64,000 nucleotides of DNA, from NCBI RefSeq assembly GCF_002760665.1, contig NZ_PDOB01000009.1, positions 1-64,000 on the forward strand, given 5' to 3'. Below the pieces are notes generated by a model. The model was not told the DNA's origin, did not search any database, and worked only from the letters and a program-made list of their open reading frames with translations. The translations under genes were made by a program, and so were the position numbers. Below, in pieces: positions 46,371 to 55,532 of the stretch. This stretch comes from Massilia psychrophila (GTDB taxonomy: Bacteria > Pseudomonadota > Gammaproteobacteria > Burkholderiales > Burkholderiaceae_D). How positions within the stretch are numbered: position 1 is the first letter of the stretch; the number at the start of each line of letters is the position of its first letter.

Positions 46371-46399
46371 TTGACATTTTTGCCGCATCCCACAATACG
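46371..46399 (+). promoter_or_regulatory. Candidate sigma-70 promoter for the 35-residue peptide
   Basis: TTGACA at 46371-46376, a 17-bp spacer and AATACG at 46394-46399; the -35 is perfect and the -10 weak. It lies 26 bp before the GTG start of the small ORF and points away from the NRPS-like gene. Confidence 0.45.
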
Positions 46400-46424
46400 A
46401 TCGAAAATTAACGAGGAGGTCACC

Positions 46425-46532
46425 GTGTCCCTACGATCATTCGGCGCCGTCACAGTGCTGGCGACGGCCATGTTGTGCGCCCTCGTGGCCGGCCTGATGC
46501 GCGTGCCGATGCACGCCGCCGGCATGCGCTGA
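46425..46532 (+). CDS. 35-residue single-helix membrane peptide
   Basis: GTG start with a very strong ribosome site (GAGGAGGT, 46413-46420). The sequence MSLRSFGAVTVLATAMLCAL then VAGLMRVPMHAAGMR has one hydrophobic helix and a short basic tail. It ends five bases before the 3' end of the converging hydrolase gene. No family was recognised. The ribosome site and promoter-like sequence argue that it is expressed; the small size keeps this tentative. It could act with the divergent NRPS-like membrane enzyme, but this is only proximity. Confidence 0.5.
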   Translation: MSLRSFGAVTVLATAMLCALVAGLMRVPMHAAGMR

Positions 46533-46536
46533 AGCG

Positions 46537-47781
46537 TCAATCCTGTCTCAGCGCTCGCCCCAGCAGGTCGGCGCGCGGATAATCCCATTGCGGCACGCCC
46601 TGCGGGCAAGCCTTGCCGGCAAACTGCGCCAGGTCGATGGCGGAAAAATTCGACCGGGGCGTGGCGCTGAAACGGCTGTCCGCAGCCAGCATGCCGGTCA
46701 GTTGCGGCGCCCTCGCAAAGCGCAGCCAGGCGCGGAAATAGCAGTTGTCCCGCGCGAGCCGGCGCAACGCCGCCAGGCTGCCGTCATGATCGAGCAGGAG
46801 CGTGATCCCGGGCGCAAGCTCACGCCCGGACGAACCGCTCGACAAACCGGCGGGACACTGGCCTGGCGCCAGCATCGCCGGCGCCAGGCCCAGCACGCCG
46901 CTGCGCAGCCGGTAAGTGCCGCCAGCTTCGTTGCGTTCGACCGCGACGAAATTGAAGCACAGCGGATTGGCGGGATACGCCGACATCGCAGCGTCGACCA
47001 GTTCGCTGGCGGGATCGCGCCCGCGCAGCTCGTCGGCCAGCATGCGCGCGCCACGCGCCGAACCGACGCCTTGCACCGCCACGAATAGCAGGCAGGCGGC
47101 CAGGCCTGTTAGCAGGCCGCTGCGGCCATGGGTGCCGGCATGCGCCTGCGCCGCCCCGGCCACCAGCCCCACCAGTGCCAGCAGGATCAGCGAGCCCCAG
47201 TGCAGAAAGCCGGCCTGGAAGGCAAACAGCGGCACGCCGGTTAGCAGCAGCAGCAGCGGCACGCCGATAAATTTTCGTTTGACCATGAGCGCCAGCGGCG
47301 CCCCGGTGGCGATCCAGAATACCGGCTCGAGGATGAACACCATGTCGCCGTACAGCCAGCGCTGGTCGACTGGGTAAAACGGGTGGATGCCATAGGAATT
47401 GAGGAAGTCCATCGACAGGTGCAGCAGGAAGCCGAGGGTGATGGCGTACAGCAGCGCGCGCCGCGCATTGCCGCTGGTGGCCAGCAGCCGGCGCGCCGCC
47501 GGCCACAGCAGCCAGATCAACGCTGCCAGCAGCAGCGCCTGCGGCAAGGCGAACAGCAGCGTGTGGGTGTGGCCGCGGTGATGCAGCAGGTAGCCGAGCG
47601 GACGCGGCAGCAGTGACGTGAACACCAGGTCGAGGTCGGGGAAATTGCTCGCCGCCCAGCACGACACCAACAGCATGCGGCGCCGCACCTGCTGGCTGGC
47701 TGCTTCCGGTTCCGGCGCCACGCTGCGATGGACCAGTTCGCCGACTGCGAGTCCTGTCAGGGAATGACTAAGATTATCCAT
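46537..47781 (-). CDS. YdjM/DUF457-type membrane-bound metal-dependent hydrolase
   Basis: 414 aa from ATG 47781 (MDNLSHSLTGLAVGELVHRS). The family motifs are DNLSHSLTG (first His), NFPDLDLVF (Asp ligands), HHRGHTHTLLFALP and LLHLSMDFLNSYGIHPFYPV, with several membrane helices between them. A soluble C-terminal region (about 270-414) follows. The family is named from its His/Asp pattern; the reaction is unknown. It overlaps no neighbour and converges on the small peptide gene. Confidence 0.85.
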   Translation of the reverse strand: MDNLSHSLTGLAVGELVHRSVAPEPEAASQQVRRRMLLVSCWAASNFPDLDLVFTSLLPRPLGYLLHHRGHTHTLLFALPQALLLAALIWLLWPAARRLLATSGNARRALLYAITLGFLLHLSMDFLNSYGIHPFYPVDQRWLYGDMVFILEPVFWIATGAPLALMVKRKFIGVPLLLLLTGVPLFAFQAGFLHWGSLILLALVGLVAGAAQAHAGTHGRSGLLTGLAACLLFVAVQGVGSARGARMLADELRGRDPASELVDAAMSAYPANPLCFNFVAVERNEAGGTYRLRSGVLGLAPAMLAPGQCPAGLSSGSSGRELAPGITLLLDHDGSLAALRRLARDNCYFRAWLRFARAPQLTGMLAADSRFSATPRSNFSAIDLAQFAGKACPQGVPQWDYPRADLLGRALRQD

Positions 47782-47909
47782 GCCGCAATCTACCATGCGG
47801 CTGAAGTAAAACCCCGGGCGGCCCGGGTACAGCTTGAAGTGCACATGCCGGTAGCGGAAAATCGCTTGTCCATGTCACAATACACAACGATACAAGAGGA
47901 GACTGGCCG

Positions 47910-49586
<1,677 letters not shown>

Positions 49587-49643
49587 GGTGCCGGACGCGC
49601 CATCTCCACTTCGATTATGCATAGCCCTTCACTTGTCAGCACC

Positions 49644-50150
49644 ATGTCTACATCCACATCTACATCCACACCGCGCCCGCCCTGCAAAGTCAAGCTCTCC
49701 CCGGTCCACGGCAACGGCGTCTTCGCCACCCGCCCGATCGAGGCGGGCGAGCGCATCATCGAGTATCTCGGCGAGCGCATCGACTGGCCGGAGGCGTTGC
49801 GGCGCACCGAGGCGAGCGACGGCCCGGTCAACCATACGTTTTATTTCAGCCTGGCCGACGGCAACGTCGTCGATGGCGGCAGCCGCGGCAACGACGCCCG
49901 CTGGATCAACCACGCCTGCGAGCCTAACTGCGAAGCCTATGAAGAAGACGGCCGGGTCTTCATCCATGCCTTGATGGAAATCGAGGCCGGCGAGGAACTC
50001 AATTACAACTACGCGCTGGTGTACGACGAACGCCACACCCCGGCGGTAAAACGCGCGTTTGGCTGCCTGTGCGGCACGCCGGGCTGTCTAGGCACCATGC
50101 TGGCGCCGAAGAAGCGCAAGTCGCGGGCGAAGGCCAAGACCAAGACCTAG
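49644..50150 (+). CDS. SET-domain protein (protein lysine methyltransferase-like)
   Basis: 168 aa from ATG 49644; an ATG at 49617 is possible. A 12-bp tandem duplication near the start encodes STSTSTST. The SET domain is complete: KLSPVHGNGVFATRPIEAGE, RWINHACEPNCEAYEEDGRV (SAM-binding NHxCxPN), GEELNYNYALVYDE (catalytic Tyr) and a post-SET Cys cluster in FGCLCGTPGCLGTML. The Lys/Arg-rich tail (PKKRKSRAKAKTK) is unusual. Bacterial SET proteins are known; the target, host or self, is not deducible. Confidence 0.9.
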   Translation: MSTSTSTSTPRPPCKVKLSPVHGNGVFATRPIEAGERIIEYLGERIDWPEALRRTEASDGPVNHTFYFSLADGNVVDGGSRGNDARWINHACEPNCEAYEEDGRVFIHALMEIEAGEELNYNYALVYDERHTPAVKRAFGCLCGTPGCLGTMLAPKKRKSRAKAKTKT

Positions 50151-50342
50151 AGCAGCTGACTGACGCCAGCGAAGGAACCGCTTGATGACTGCGCGGCGCT
50201 CGTCGCGAATATGCGATCGTGACGAACCCGAGTGCGTCGGGATTGCAGCCCATTCGTAGTTCCGCTTGCGACCCAACGCGGAAGTAGCTGGCCCGCTATT
50301 GAACGCCCCTTTCTGCGCTCCTCAAGAGACCAGCTTGTCTCT

Positions 50343-51227
50343 TCAATTTTTATTGACGCTTGCCTTGCCAGGAGCCGCTTCGGCACTGAGCGTCTGAGCA
50401 AGGGTCGCGCGCGCCTTGACCGCATAGTTACGGCAGGCGTTGGCATCGATGAAGGCGCCATTGCCGAGTGCCGCCTGTTTAGCCTTGCGCTCCCACAAGC
50501 CACCCGCTTCCGGATGCGCGGCGACGAGGATGTCGCAGGGCAGCGCTTGAATCGTGGTGATCGAGCGCTCGACGTCCGCCTGCGCCTTCGGGTAAAGCGG
50601 ATTGCCGCTGAAACGCAGGCCTTTGGCGGCCAGCGCAGTCAGGCTGTCGGCAAACACGACGTTCACGGTCCGCCCATTTTCTTCGGCTTGCCAGGTCCAG
50701 CTGGTTCCGCCCTTGGTGTGTCCTGGCGTGAAGTGCGCGGTCACGGCCAGCGGCCCGAGATGGATGGTTTCGCCGTCACGTACTGCGCGGGTGCGAGCGA
50801 CCGGTGGCATGGGAGTCAAGTTCGGATATTGCGCATCGGCCCGATCTGGCTGGCCGTTCTCGAGCACCCGGACAGAGGCCGCACTGGCCAGCACCGTTGC
50901 GCCGCTCAGCTTCTGCAAGTCTACGATGGCCCCTGCATGATCTTGGTGGGCGTGTGAGTTCAGGATGTAGCGGATGTCTTCGACCCGGAAGCCGAGCTTG
51001 CGGATATGCGCCACAACGTGAACCGCTGCCGCAGGTCCGCCGACATCGACGAGGATGTGTCCCGCTGACGATGTAATCAGCACAGCGCTAATCCCACCGG
51101 TGCCGACGTAATAGGTGTTTCCGTACACGGGGAAAGGGTCTTGCGGCGCGTACCAGTCTGCCGCCTTGGCAGTGGTGAGGAATGCTCCTAAAAAAAACAT
51201 GGAGCACCCGAGAAGTTTCTTTTTCAT
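50343..51227 (-). CDS. Subclass B3 metallo-beta-lactamase
   Basis: 294 aa with a signal peptide (to AKAAD, about residue 23). Zinc ligands of B3 enzymes are all present: SHAHQDHAG (His92, His94, Asp96, His97), PGHTKGGTSWTW (His196-equivalent) and AAHPEAGGL (His263-equivalent). The usual Phe/Tyr between His and Asp is Gln here. B3 enzymes hydrolyse penicillins, cephalosporins and carbapenems in the periplasm; chromosomal members are typical of Janthinobacterium and relatives. No mobile element abuts it, so it is likely intrinsic. No LysR regulator is next to it. Confidence 0.92.
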   Translation of the reverse strand: MKKKLLGCSMFFLGAFLTTAKAADWYAPQDPFPVYGNTYYVGTGGISAVLITSSAGHILVDVGGPAAAVHVVAHIRKLGFRVEDIRYILNSHAHQDHAGAIVDLQKLSGATVLASAASVRVLENGQPDRADAQYPNLTPMPPVARTRAVRDGETIHLGPLAVTAHFTPGHTKGGTSWTWQAEENGRTVNVVFADSLTALAAKGLRFSGNPLYPKAQADVERSITTIQALPCDILVAAHPEAGGLWERKAKQAALGNGAFIDANACRNYAVKARATLAQTLSAEAAPGKASVNKN

Positions 51228-51937
51228 TCTTGTCCTGAGGATAATTTAAGGATGTCTGTCCAGGCGTCGGCACTACGGCATGCTGCGACTGCGAAGCGCC
51301 AACGCCAACGCCAGCATTGTAGAGATAAAGATATGTGACTAATGCGCAAATTGTCACACTGTAACCGGCCGCTTTTGGCCGACTGCTGCCTCTCGCAACA
51401 GGCAGCTCCCGCCCGAAGCAGCCTTGACATACTGTTGCGCATATTAACTGCATCCTGGTCGGCGTCGGCTTTTGCGAGCGCCTGTTCGCCGACTGCCTGG
51501 GCAGGGCGTGTTCCACACCGCTGACTTCGCCGGCCAGGGCCTTGCGCGCTAAGACCGTCATCCTCGCGAAGGCGGGGATCCATGCTGAGCAGGCCGAAGG
51601 TTGACTAGATTCCGGCAGAGATTCTAGGAGCGGACGTGGCGAAGTGCGGACCGCGTCGAGTCGCAAAGGGGGTATGGATCCCCGCGTGCGCGAGGATGAC
51701 GGTCTTTGGGATAGCGAATCTATCAGCGCCTGCGGTGCGCTTCGTCCAATACCTACAACGCCACCGGGTAAGTCTCGGGCGCTTCCCCTCGTCGCCCAGT
51801 GGCTGGCCGGCTCGAGCGGCTCCGCCGCGCCGGTGGTGGCGAAGCGGAGGATGGCGTCGAACTGGCGCGGAAGCTGGGACGAAAAATAGTGGCTCTGGCG
51901 GTTCGCCGACGTGCGAGTTATGTTCCCACACGACGAA
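51228..51937. other. 710-bp gene-free stretch with a long inverted repeat
   Basis: No credible gene on either strand; open frames here lack homology and ribosome sites. It contains the inverted repeat at 51553-51704. Confidence 0.6.
51553..51704. repeat. 31-bp inverted repeat around a GGGGATCCAT core
   Basis: The left arm (51553-51583) begins GACCGTCATCCTCGCG and ends GGCGGGGATCCAT; the right arm (51674-51704) is its near-complement, ending CGCGAGGATGACGGTC. The two arms differ by three or four bases and are separated by 90 bp. Such CGTCATCC...GGGGATCCAT sequences recur between genes in many GC-rich Proteobacteria, so this is probably a non-autonomous REP/MITE-like element. Confidence 0.8.
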
Positions 51938-52639
51938 TCAGTTCGGGGTTGGTGTGGTTCGGCATGACGGATCACCGGTTTCCGGTTGAAGGCGCCAGGC
52001 TTCGGCCAGCAGTGCCTGCACTTCGGCGTCGGCGGTCTGGTCGAAATGGCGGTACCAGTGGCTGACGGCCATAAACCCCAACGGCGCCGACAGGCACACC
52101 ATCTCGTCCACTTCGCCAGCAAGCGCGGCGACGCTCTCGGGCGGACCGACGGGCGCGGCGATGACCAACCGCGCAACATGGCTGCGGCGCACTACCTCGA
52201 CCGCGGCGCGCAAAGTGGCGCCGGTGGCGATGCCGTCGTCGACCAGAATAATGCAGCGGCCCGCAAGCTGGGGCGGCGGGCGGCCGGCACGGTAGAGCCG
52301 GCCGCGGCGTTCGATTTCGGCCATCTCGCGCGCGCTGGCCTCTTCGATCTGCTTCATCGAGACGCGGCCAGATTCGACCAGGCCGGCCTGCAGCACGCGC
52401 ACGCCGCCGGCGCCGACCGCGCCCATCGCGTATTCGGCGTGGCCGGGCAGGCCGAGTTTGCGCACCAGCATGATGTCGAGCTCAACGCCGAGGGCTTGCG
52501 CCACCGCGAAGCCGACCGGCACGCCGCCGCGTGGCAATGCCAGCACCAGCACGTCGGCGCGCCCGGCATAAGTCAACAGCGCTTGCGCCAGCAGTTTGCC
52601 GGCGTGGGCGCGGTCGGTGAATCGTTCTGGCGTGTCCAT
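51938..52639 (-). CDS. Phosphoribosyltransferase-family protein
   Basis: 233 aa from ATG 52639 (MDTPERFTDRAHAGKLLAQA). PRPP-binding motif GRCIILVDDGIATGATLRAA is perfect; VLVLALPRGGVPVGFAVAQA and LDIMLVRKLGLPGHAEYAMG precede it, as in the stand-alone group often linked to stress or dienelactone-hydrolase genes. The base or substrate is unknown. The frame is open upstream to 53179 but only opposite fghA. It is followed on the left by the gene-free stretch. Confidence 0.9.
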   Translation of the reverse strand: MDTPERFTDRAHAGKLLAQALLTYAGRADVLVLALPRGGVPVGFAVAQALGVELDIMLVRKLGLPGHAEYAMGAVGAGGVRVLQAGLVESGRVSMKQIEEASAREMAEIERRGRLYRAGRPPPQLAGRCIILVDDGIATGATLRAAVEVVRRSHVARLVIAAPVGPPESVAALAGEVDEMVCLSAPLGFMAVSHWYRHFDQTADAEVQALLAEAWRLQPETGDPSCRTTPTPN

Positions 52640-52872
52640 GCGAATGACTTCCGTTGCGCTCTTGATAGGCAACCGTGCGGAGATTTCCGCGGCTGATTGT
52701 TTGACAGGAAAACAGCGTAACGGTTGCAGCAGGCTGCGGCAAATGTCGACGATGGGGCGGGCAAGCGCGGGCTTGCCCTGCAGCGGCCGCATGGCAGCCA
52801 TGCAACGACGAGCAACGCGGCACCCGCGTGTCAGGCGCACCGGCAGCGACCGCGGTCTGCCGGGATAGGCTC

Positions 52873-53712
52873 TCAGCCCAGGTTTTCGCGGTGAAAGCGC
52901 AGGTGCGCTTCCATGAACGTCGAGATGAAGTAATAGCCGTGGTCGTAGCCGGCGTGGCGCCGGATTTCGAGGCGCTGGCCGGCCTGTGCGCAGGCCGTTT
53001 CGAACATATCCGGGCGCAGTTGCGTGGTGAGGAATTTGTCGGCCAGGCCCTGGTCGATCAGGATGCCGTCGGGGAAGGGCGCCTGCATCGTGCGCATCAG
53101 TTCGCTTGCGTCGTAACGCTGCCAGGCGGCGTGGTCGGCGCCGAGGTAGCCGGTGAACGCTTTTTCGCCCCATGGGCAAAGCGAGGGCGCGGCGATCGGC
53201 GCGAACGCCGACACCGAACGGAACAGATCGGGGTTACGCAGGGCCAGCACCAGCGCGCCATGGCCGCCCATCGAATGGCCGAAGATGCCGGTACGCTCGC
53301 CGTCGACCGGCAGCGTGGCGATCACCAGTTCGCGCAATTCGAGCAGGTAGCTGTACATGCGGTAATGTTCGCTCCACGGCGCTGTGGTGGCGTCGAGATA
53401 GAAGCCGGCGCCGGCGCCGAAGTCCCAGGCATCGAGCTCGCCCGCGACGCCGGTGTCGCGCGGGCTGGTATCGGGGGCCACCAAAATCATCCCTTCGCGC
53501 GCGGCATGGCGCTGGGCGCCGGCCTTGGTCATGAAAGTTTCTTCGTTGCAGGTCAGCCCTGCCAGATAGAACATGGCCGGCAGGCGTTCGCCGGCGGCGG
53601 CGCTCGGCAGGAACACCGAAAAGCGCATCGGCAGGCCGATAGCGCTCGAGTGGTGGCGGTAAAAGCGTTGCAGGCCGCCGAAGCAGGCGTGCTCGCTGAT
53701 GAGTTCTGGCAT
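52873..53712 (-). CDS. fghA: S-formylglutathione hydrolase
   Basis: 279 aa, normal for FghA (esterase D). It hydrolyses S-formylglutathione to formate and glutathione in formaldehyde detoxification. Motifs: YLAGLTCNEETFMTKAGAQR, PDTSPRDTGVAGELDAWDFG, GIFGHSMGGHGALVLALRNP (nucleophile Ser), and DKFLTTQLRP and YDHGYYFISTFMEAHLRFH with the catalytic Asp and His. The usual partner adhC is not in the window. It starts at ATG 53712. Confidence 0.96.
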   Translation of the reverse strand: MPELISEHACFGGLQRFYRHHSSAIGLPMRFSVFLPSAAAGERLPAMFYLAGLTCNEETFMTKAGAQRHAAREGMILVAPDTSPRDTGVAGELDAWDFGAGAGFYLDATTAPWSEHYRMYSYLLELRELVIATLPVDGERTGIFGHSMGGHGALVLALRNPDLFRSVSAFAPIAAPSLCPWGEKAFTGYLGADHAAWQRYDASELMRTMQAPFPDGILIDQGLADKFLTTQLRPDMFETACAQAGQRLEIRRHAGYDHGYYFISTFMEAHLRFHRENLG

Positions 53713-53775
53713 ACGATATCCTGATCTGGTTGACTGCCGCAGTATGCCTTGCTGCGCCGATCTTTGCCAATTCGC

Positions 53776-54351
53776 CTAGCGAAGCGGGGGTGGGAGCCCG
53801 AGGTGGCGCTCGACGGTGGCGCGGATCGCCTCGAAGTTGTCGCTGGCCGCCGCCAGGTCGCCGGCCAGCAGGGTGTAGCGGGCGCGCACCTCCAGTTCGG
53901 TGGGCGCGTGCTGGCCGGGCAGGCGCGGCAAGGGTGACGGCGCGGGCGCCATCGACAGCAGGTCAACGGCAGCGTCGCGGGTGAGGCTGGCCCAAGCGCC
54001 GACCCGCACGCCCGCGTACAGCAGCTTCGCTTCCATCAGCATGCAACCGCCGGCCATGCAGGCATAGTAAAACATGGTGTCGGCGTCGACGCGCAAGTTC
54101 AATGGGCTGCGGATGGCTACGTCATGGATGATCGAAGCGCGCCGGTAGTTGCCGGTGTACGGGCTGCCAAGCGAAGACCAGAGTGTGCGCGGAATGCTGG
54201 CGCCGTTGGTGATGGCTCCTGTTAAAGCCTCCCAGCGGCGGCCTTGCGGGTCGATGTACCAGAACGCCTCTAACAGGCACATGTTGCTGTCTTCGCCCCG
54301 TTCGCACAGCCATTCGGTCTTCGGATTGCCTGAAAAACTGCCGTAGCCCAT
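53776..54351 (-). CDS. DUF1353 protein
   Basis: 191 aa. The DUF1353 pattern is clear in the first 120 residues: FWYIDPQGRRWEALTGAITN, GASIPRTLWSSLGSPYTGNY, RRASIIHDVAI and DADTMFYYACMAGG with the conserved His-Asp. This domain is often phage-encoded and its role is unknown. About 70 residues of extra C-terminus (from MAPAPSPLPRLPG) look helical. It ends 63 bp upstream of fghA on the same strand. Confidence 0.85.
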   Translation of the reverse strand: MGYGSFSGNPKTEWLCERGEDSNMCLLEAFWYIDPQGRRWEALTGAITNGASIPRTLWSSLGSPYTGNYRRASIIHDVAIRSPLNLRVDADTMFYYACMAGGCMLMEAKLLYAGVRVGAWASLTRDAAVDLLSMAPAPSPLPRLPGQHAPTELEVRARYTLLAGDLAAASDNFEAIRATVERHLGLPPPLR

Positions 54352-54814
54352 GATTGCCCACCTCCTTGGTGCCAGTACAGCACGCTTAGGGCGGGAGGTG
54401 CTGGCGCAAGGTCAAGATTGGAGTCAGGCTCGAAGCCGGCCGCGCTGATCGCCCCGCACCGGGGCAGCGGCATCTTTGCGCTCAACCAGTTCGCGCTGGA
54501 CCATGGCCGGTACGCCACCGAAACCTTGCCATGCCGGTAAGGTCAACGACACAAACAGGTCGGTCGGCGATTGCCGGCAGGGCCGCGCGGGAGGTGGTGC
54601 AGGTGTCATGTGTCATGCGTCATGATCGCGTGCGCCAGGGTCGCTGTCCATGCGGGGCCGCCTTCCCGGTGCGGCGTGGCGAATGGCAAGACAGGTCCGG
54701 GCCGGCCGCTGACGATATTGCAAATTCGATGGAAAAGTGACATTGACTTTACAATATATTGTCAGATACTCCGAAGGCGATGACGCTTTGCCGTCTCAAC
54801 TGGAAGGAACTGCG
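54352..54814. other. Intergenic, 463 bp, no gene; promoter at its right end
   Basis: Short frames on both strands lack family resemblance and ribosome sites. The right end holds the promoter and palindrome described for 54743-54770. Confidence 0.5.
54743..54770 (+). promoter_or_regulatory. Promoter with a palindromic operator in the spacer
   Basis: TTGACT (54743-54748), 16 bp, GATACT (54765-54770). The 12-bp perfect palindrome ACAATATATTGT occupies 54751-54762, filling the spacer. A repressor bound there would block RNA polymerase. The promoter serves the 77-residue gene at 54815. Confidence 0.6.
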
Positions 54815-55048
54815 ATGAATTTACTGCGCAACGACAACGACACCGCCGGCACCTGCGCCGAGAACGAACAAAACTACGAACGGCGCGACGATCGCTGCCG
54901 CGACATCGTCGACCATGCGATCGCCGTCCAGCACTCGCGAAATACCATGTCCGCCGTCGAATACCTGAAGTCGCATGACATCACTGCCGACGTTATCGAG
55001 CGCGTGATGCTCTGGCCCGAGCGCCGGCGCCGCCGCGGCTTCGGGTAA
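54815..55048 (+). CDS. Conserved small protein, 77 aa, function unknown
   Basis: Start ATG 54815 follows AAGGA at 54803-54807. Acidic and polar N-terminus (NDNDTAGTCAENEQNYERRD), then a helical part (IVDHAIAVQHSRNTMSAVEY, LKSHDITADVIERVML) and a basic tail (PERRRRRGF). Similar short proteins with a VQ-x-NT-x-SAVEYLK pattern are familiar from Oxalobacteraceae, without known function. No membrane segment or signal. The palindrome in its promoter suggests tight repression. Confidence 0.7.
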   Translation: MNLLRNDNDTAGTCAENEQNYERRDDRCRDIVDHAIAVQHSRNTMSAVEYLKSHDITADVIERVMLWPERRRRRGFG

Positions 55049-55240
55049 GTACGGCACTCATACCCCGAGCGCCGCGCGCCTTGTGCGGTCGCACGCTTGC
55101 CGGCCAGTCCAGAAAAATGTCAAAATAATATTGAATTTTGTTCTGTTCCGTTCGCCTGCACAGGATGCTTATGGACAAAAAATGTTCTTGGAAAATTATT
55201 CAGATATTTTTTATTGATTTCGGAATTGACTTTGCAAGTC

Positions 55241-55373
55241 ATTGATTTCGTTCGAATTATTTTTTGCCTTCTGAATGAGCATTTTGTTGAAACCCGCATT
55301 CCCAAAGGCTTGCGTGGTGTCAAGGGGGGCTTATCCACAAAGTTATGCACAACCACTGTGGATATCTTAAAAA
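55241..55373 (+). repeat. DnaA-box element, copy A
   Basis: AT-rich 133-bp sequence matching 58802-58935. It ends with three DnaA-box-like sites: TTATCCACA (55331-55339), TTATGCACA (55343-55351) and the inverse TGTGGATAT (55357-55365). The last 43 bp share 33 bases with copy B. It lies 160 bp before the UvrD-like helicase gene. Confidence 0.75.
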
Positions 55374-55532
55374 CTGCTTTATAAACTGACACTTAGACCG
55401 TTTACTGCTCGCGGACCCGGCGCTGTGCGACCGGGCTCGGCACAGTGCATGAGAATGTTTGTGCAAAATACCGGTTTTCTTCTTGCGCAAAATAACTGGA
55501 TAAATGTACAGTAGTATCCACCCCAAGCCTGA

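Noticed and set aside
50343-51227. Mobile origin of the beta-lactamase gene
   Set aside because: No IS, integron or attachment site adjoins it, and codon use looks like that of its neighbours; an intrinsic gene is simpler.
55049-55532. Possibility that the DnaA boxes before the helicase mark the chromosomal origin
   Set aside because: No dnaA, dnaN, gyrB or parAB genes are near, and the same three-box unit occurs again 3.5 kb away.
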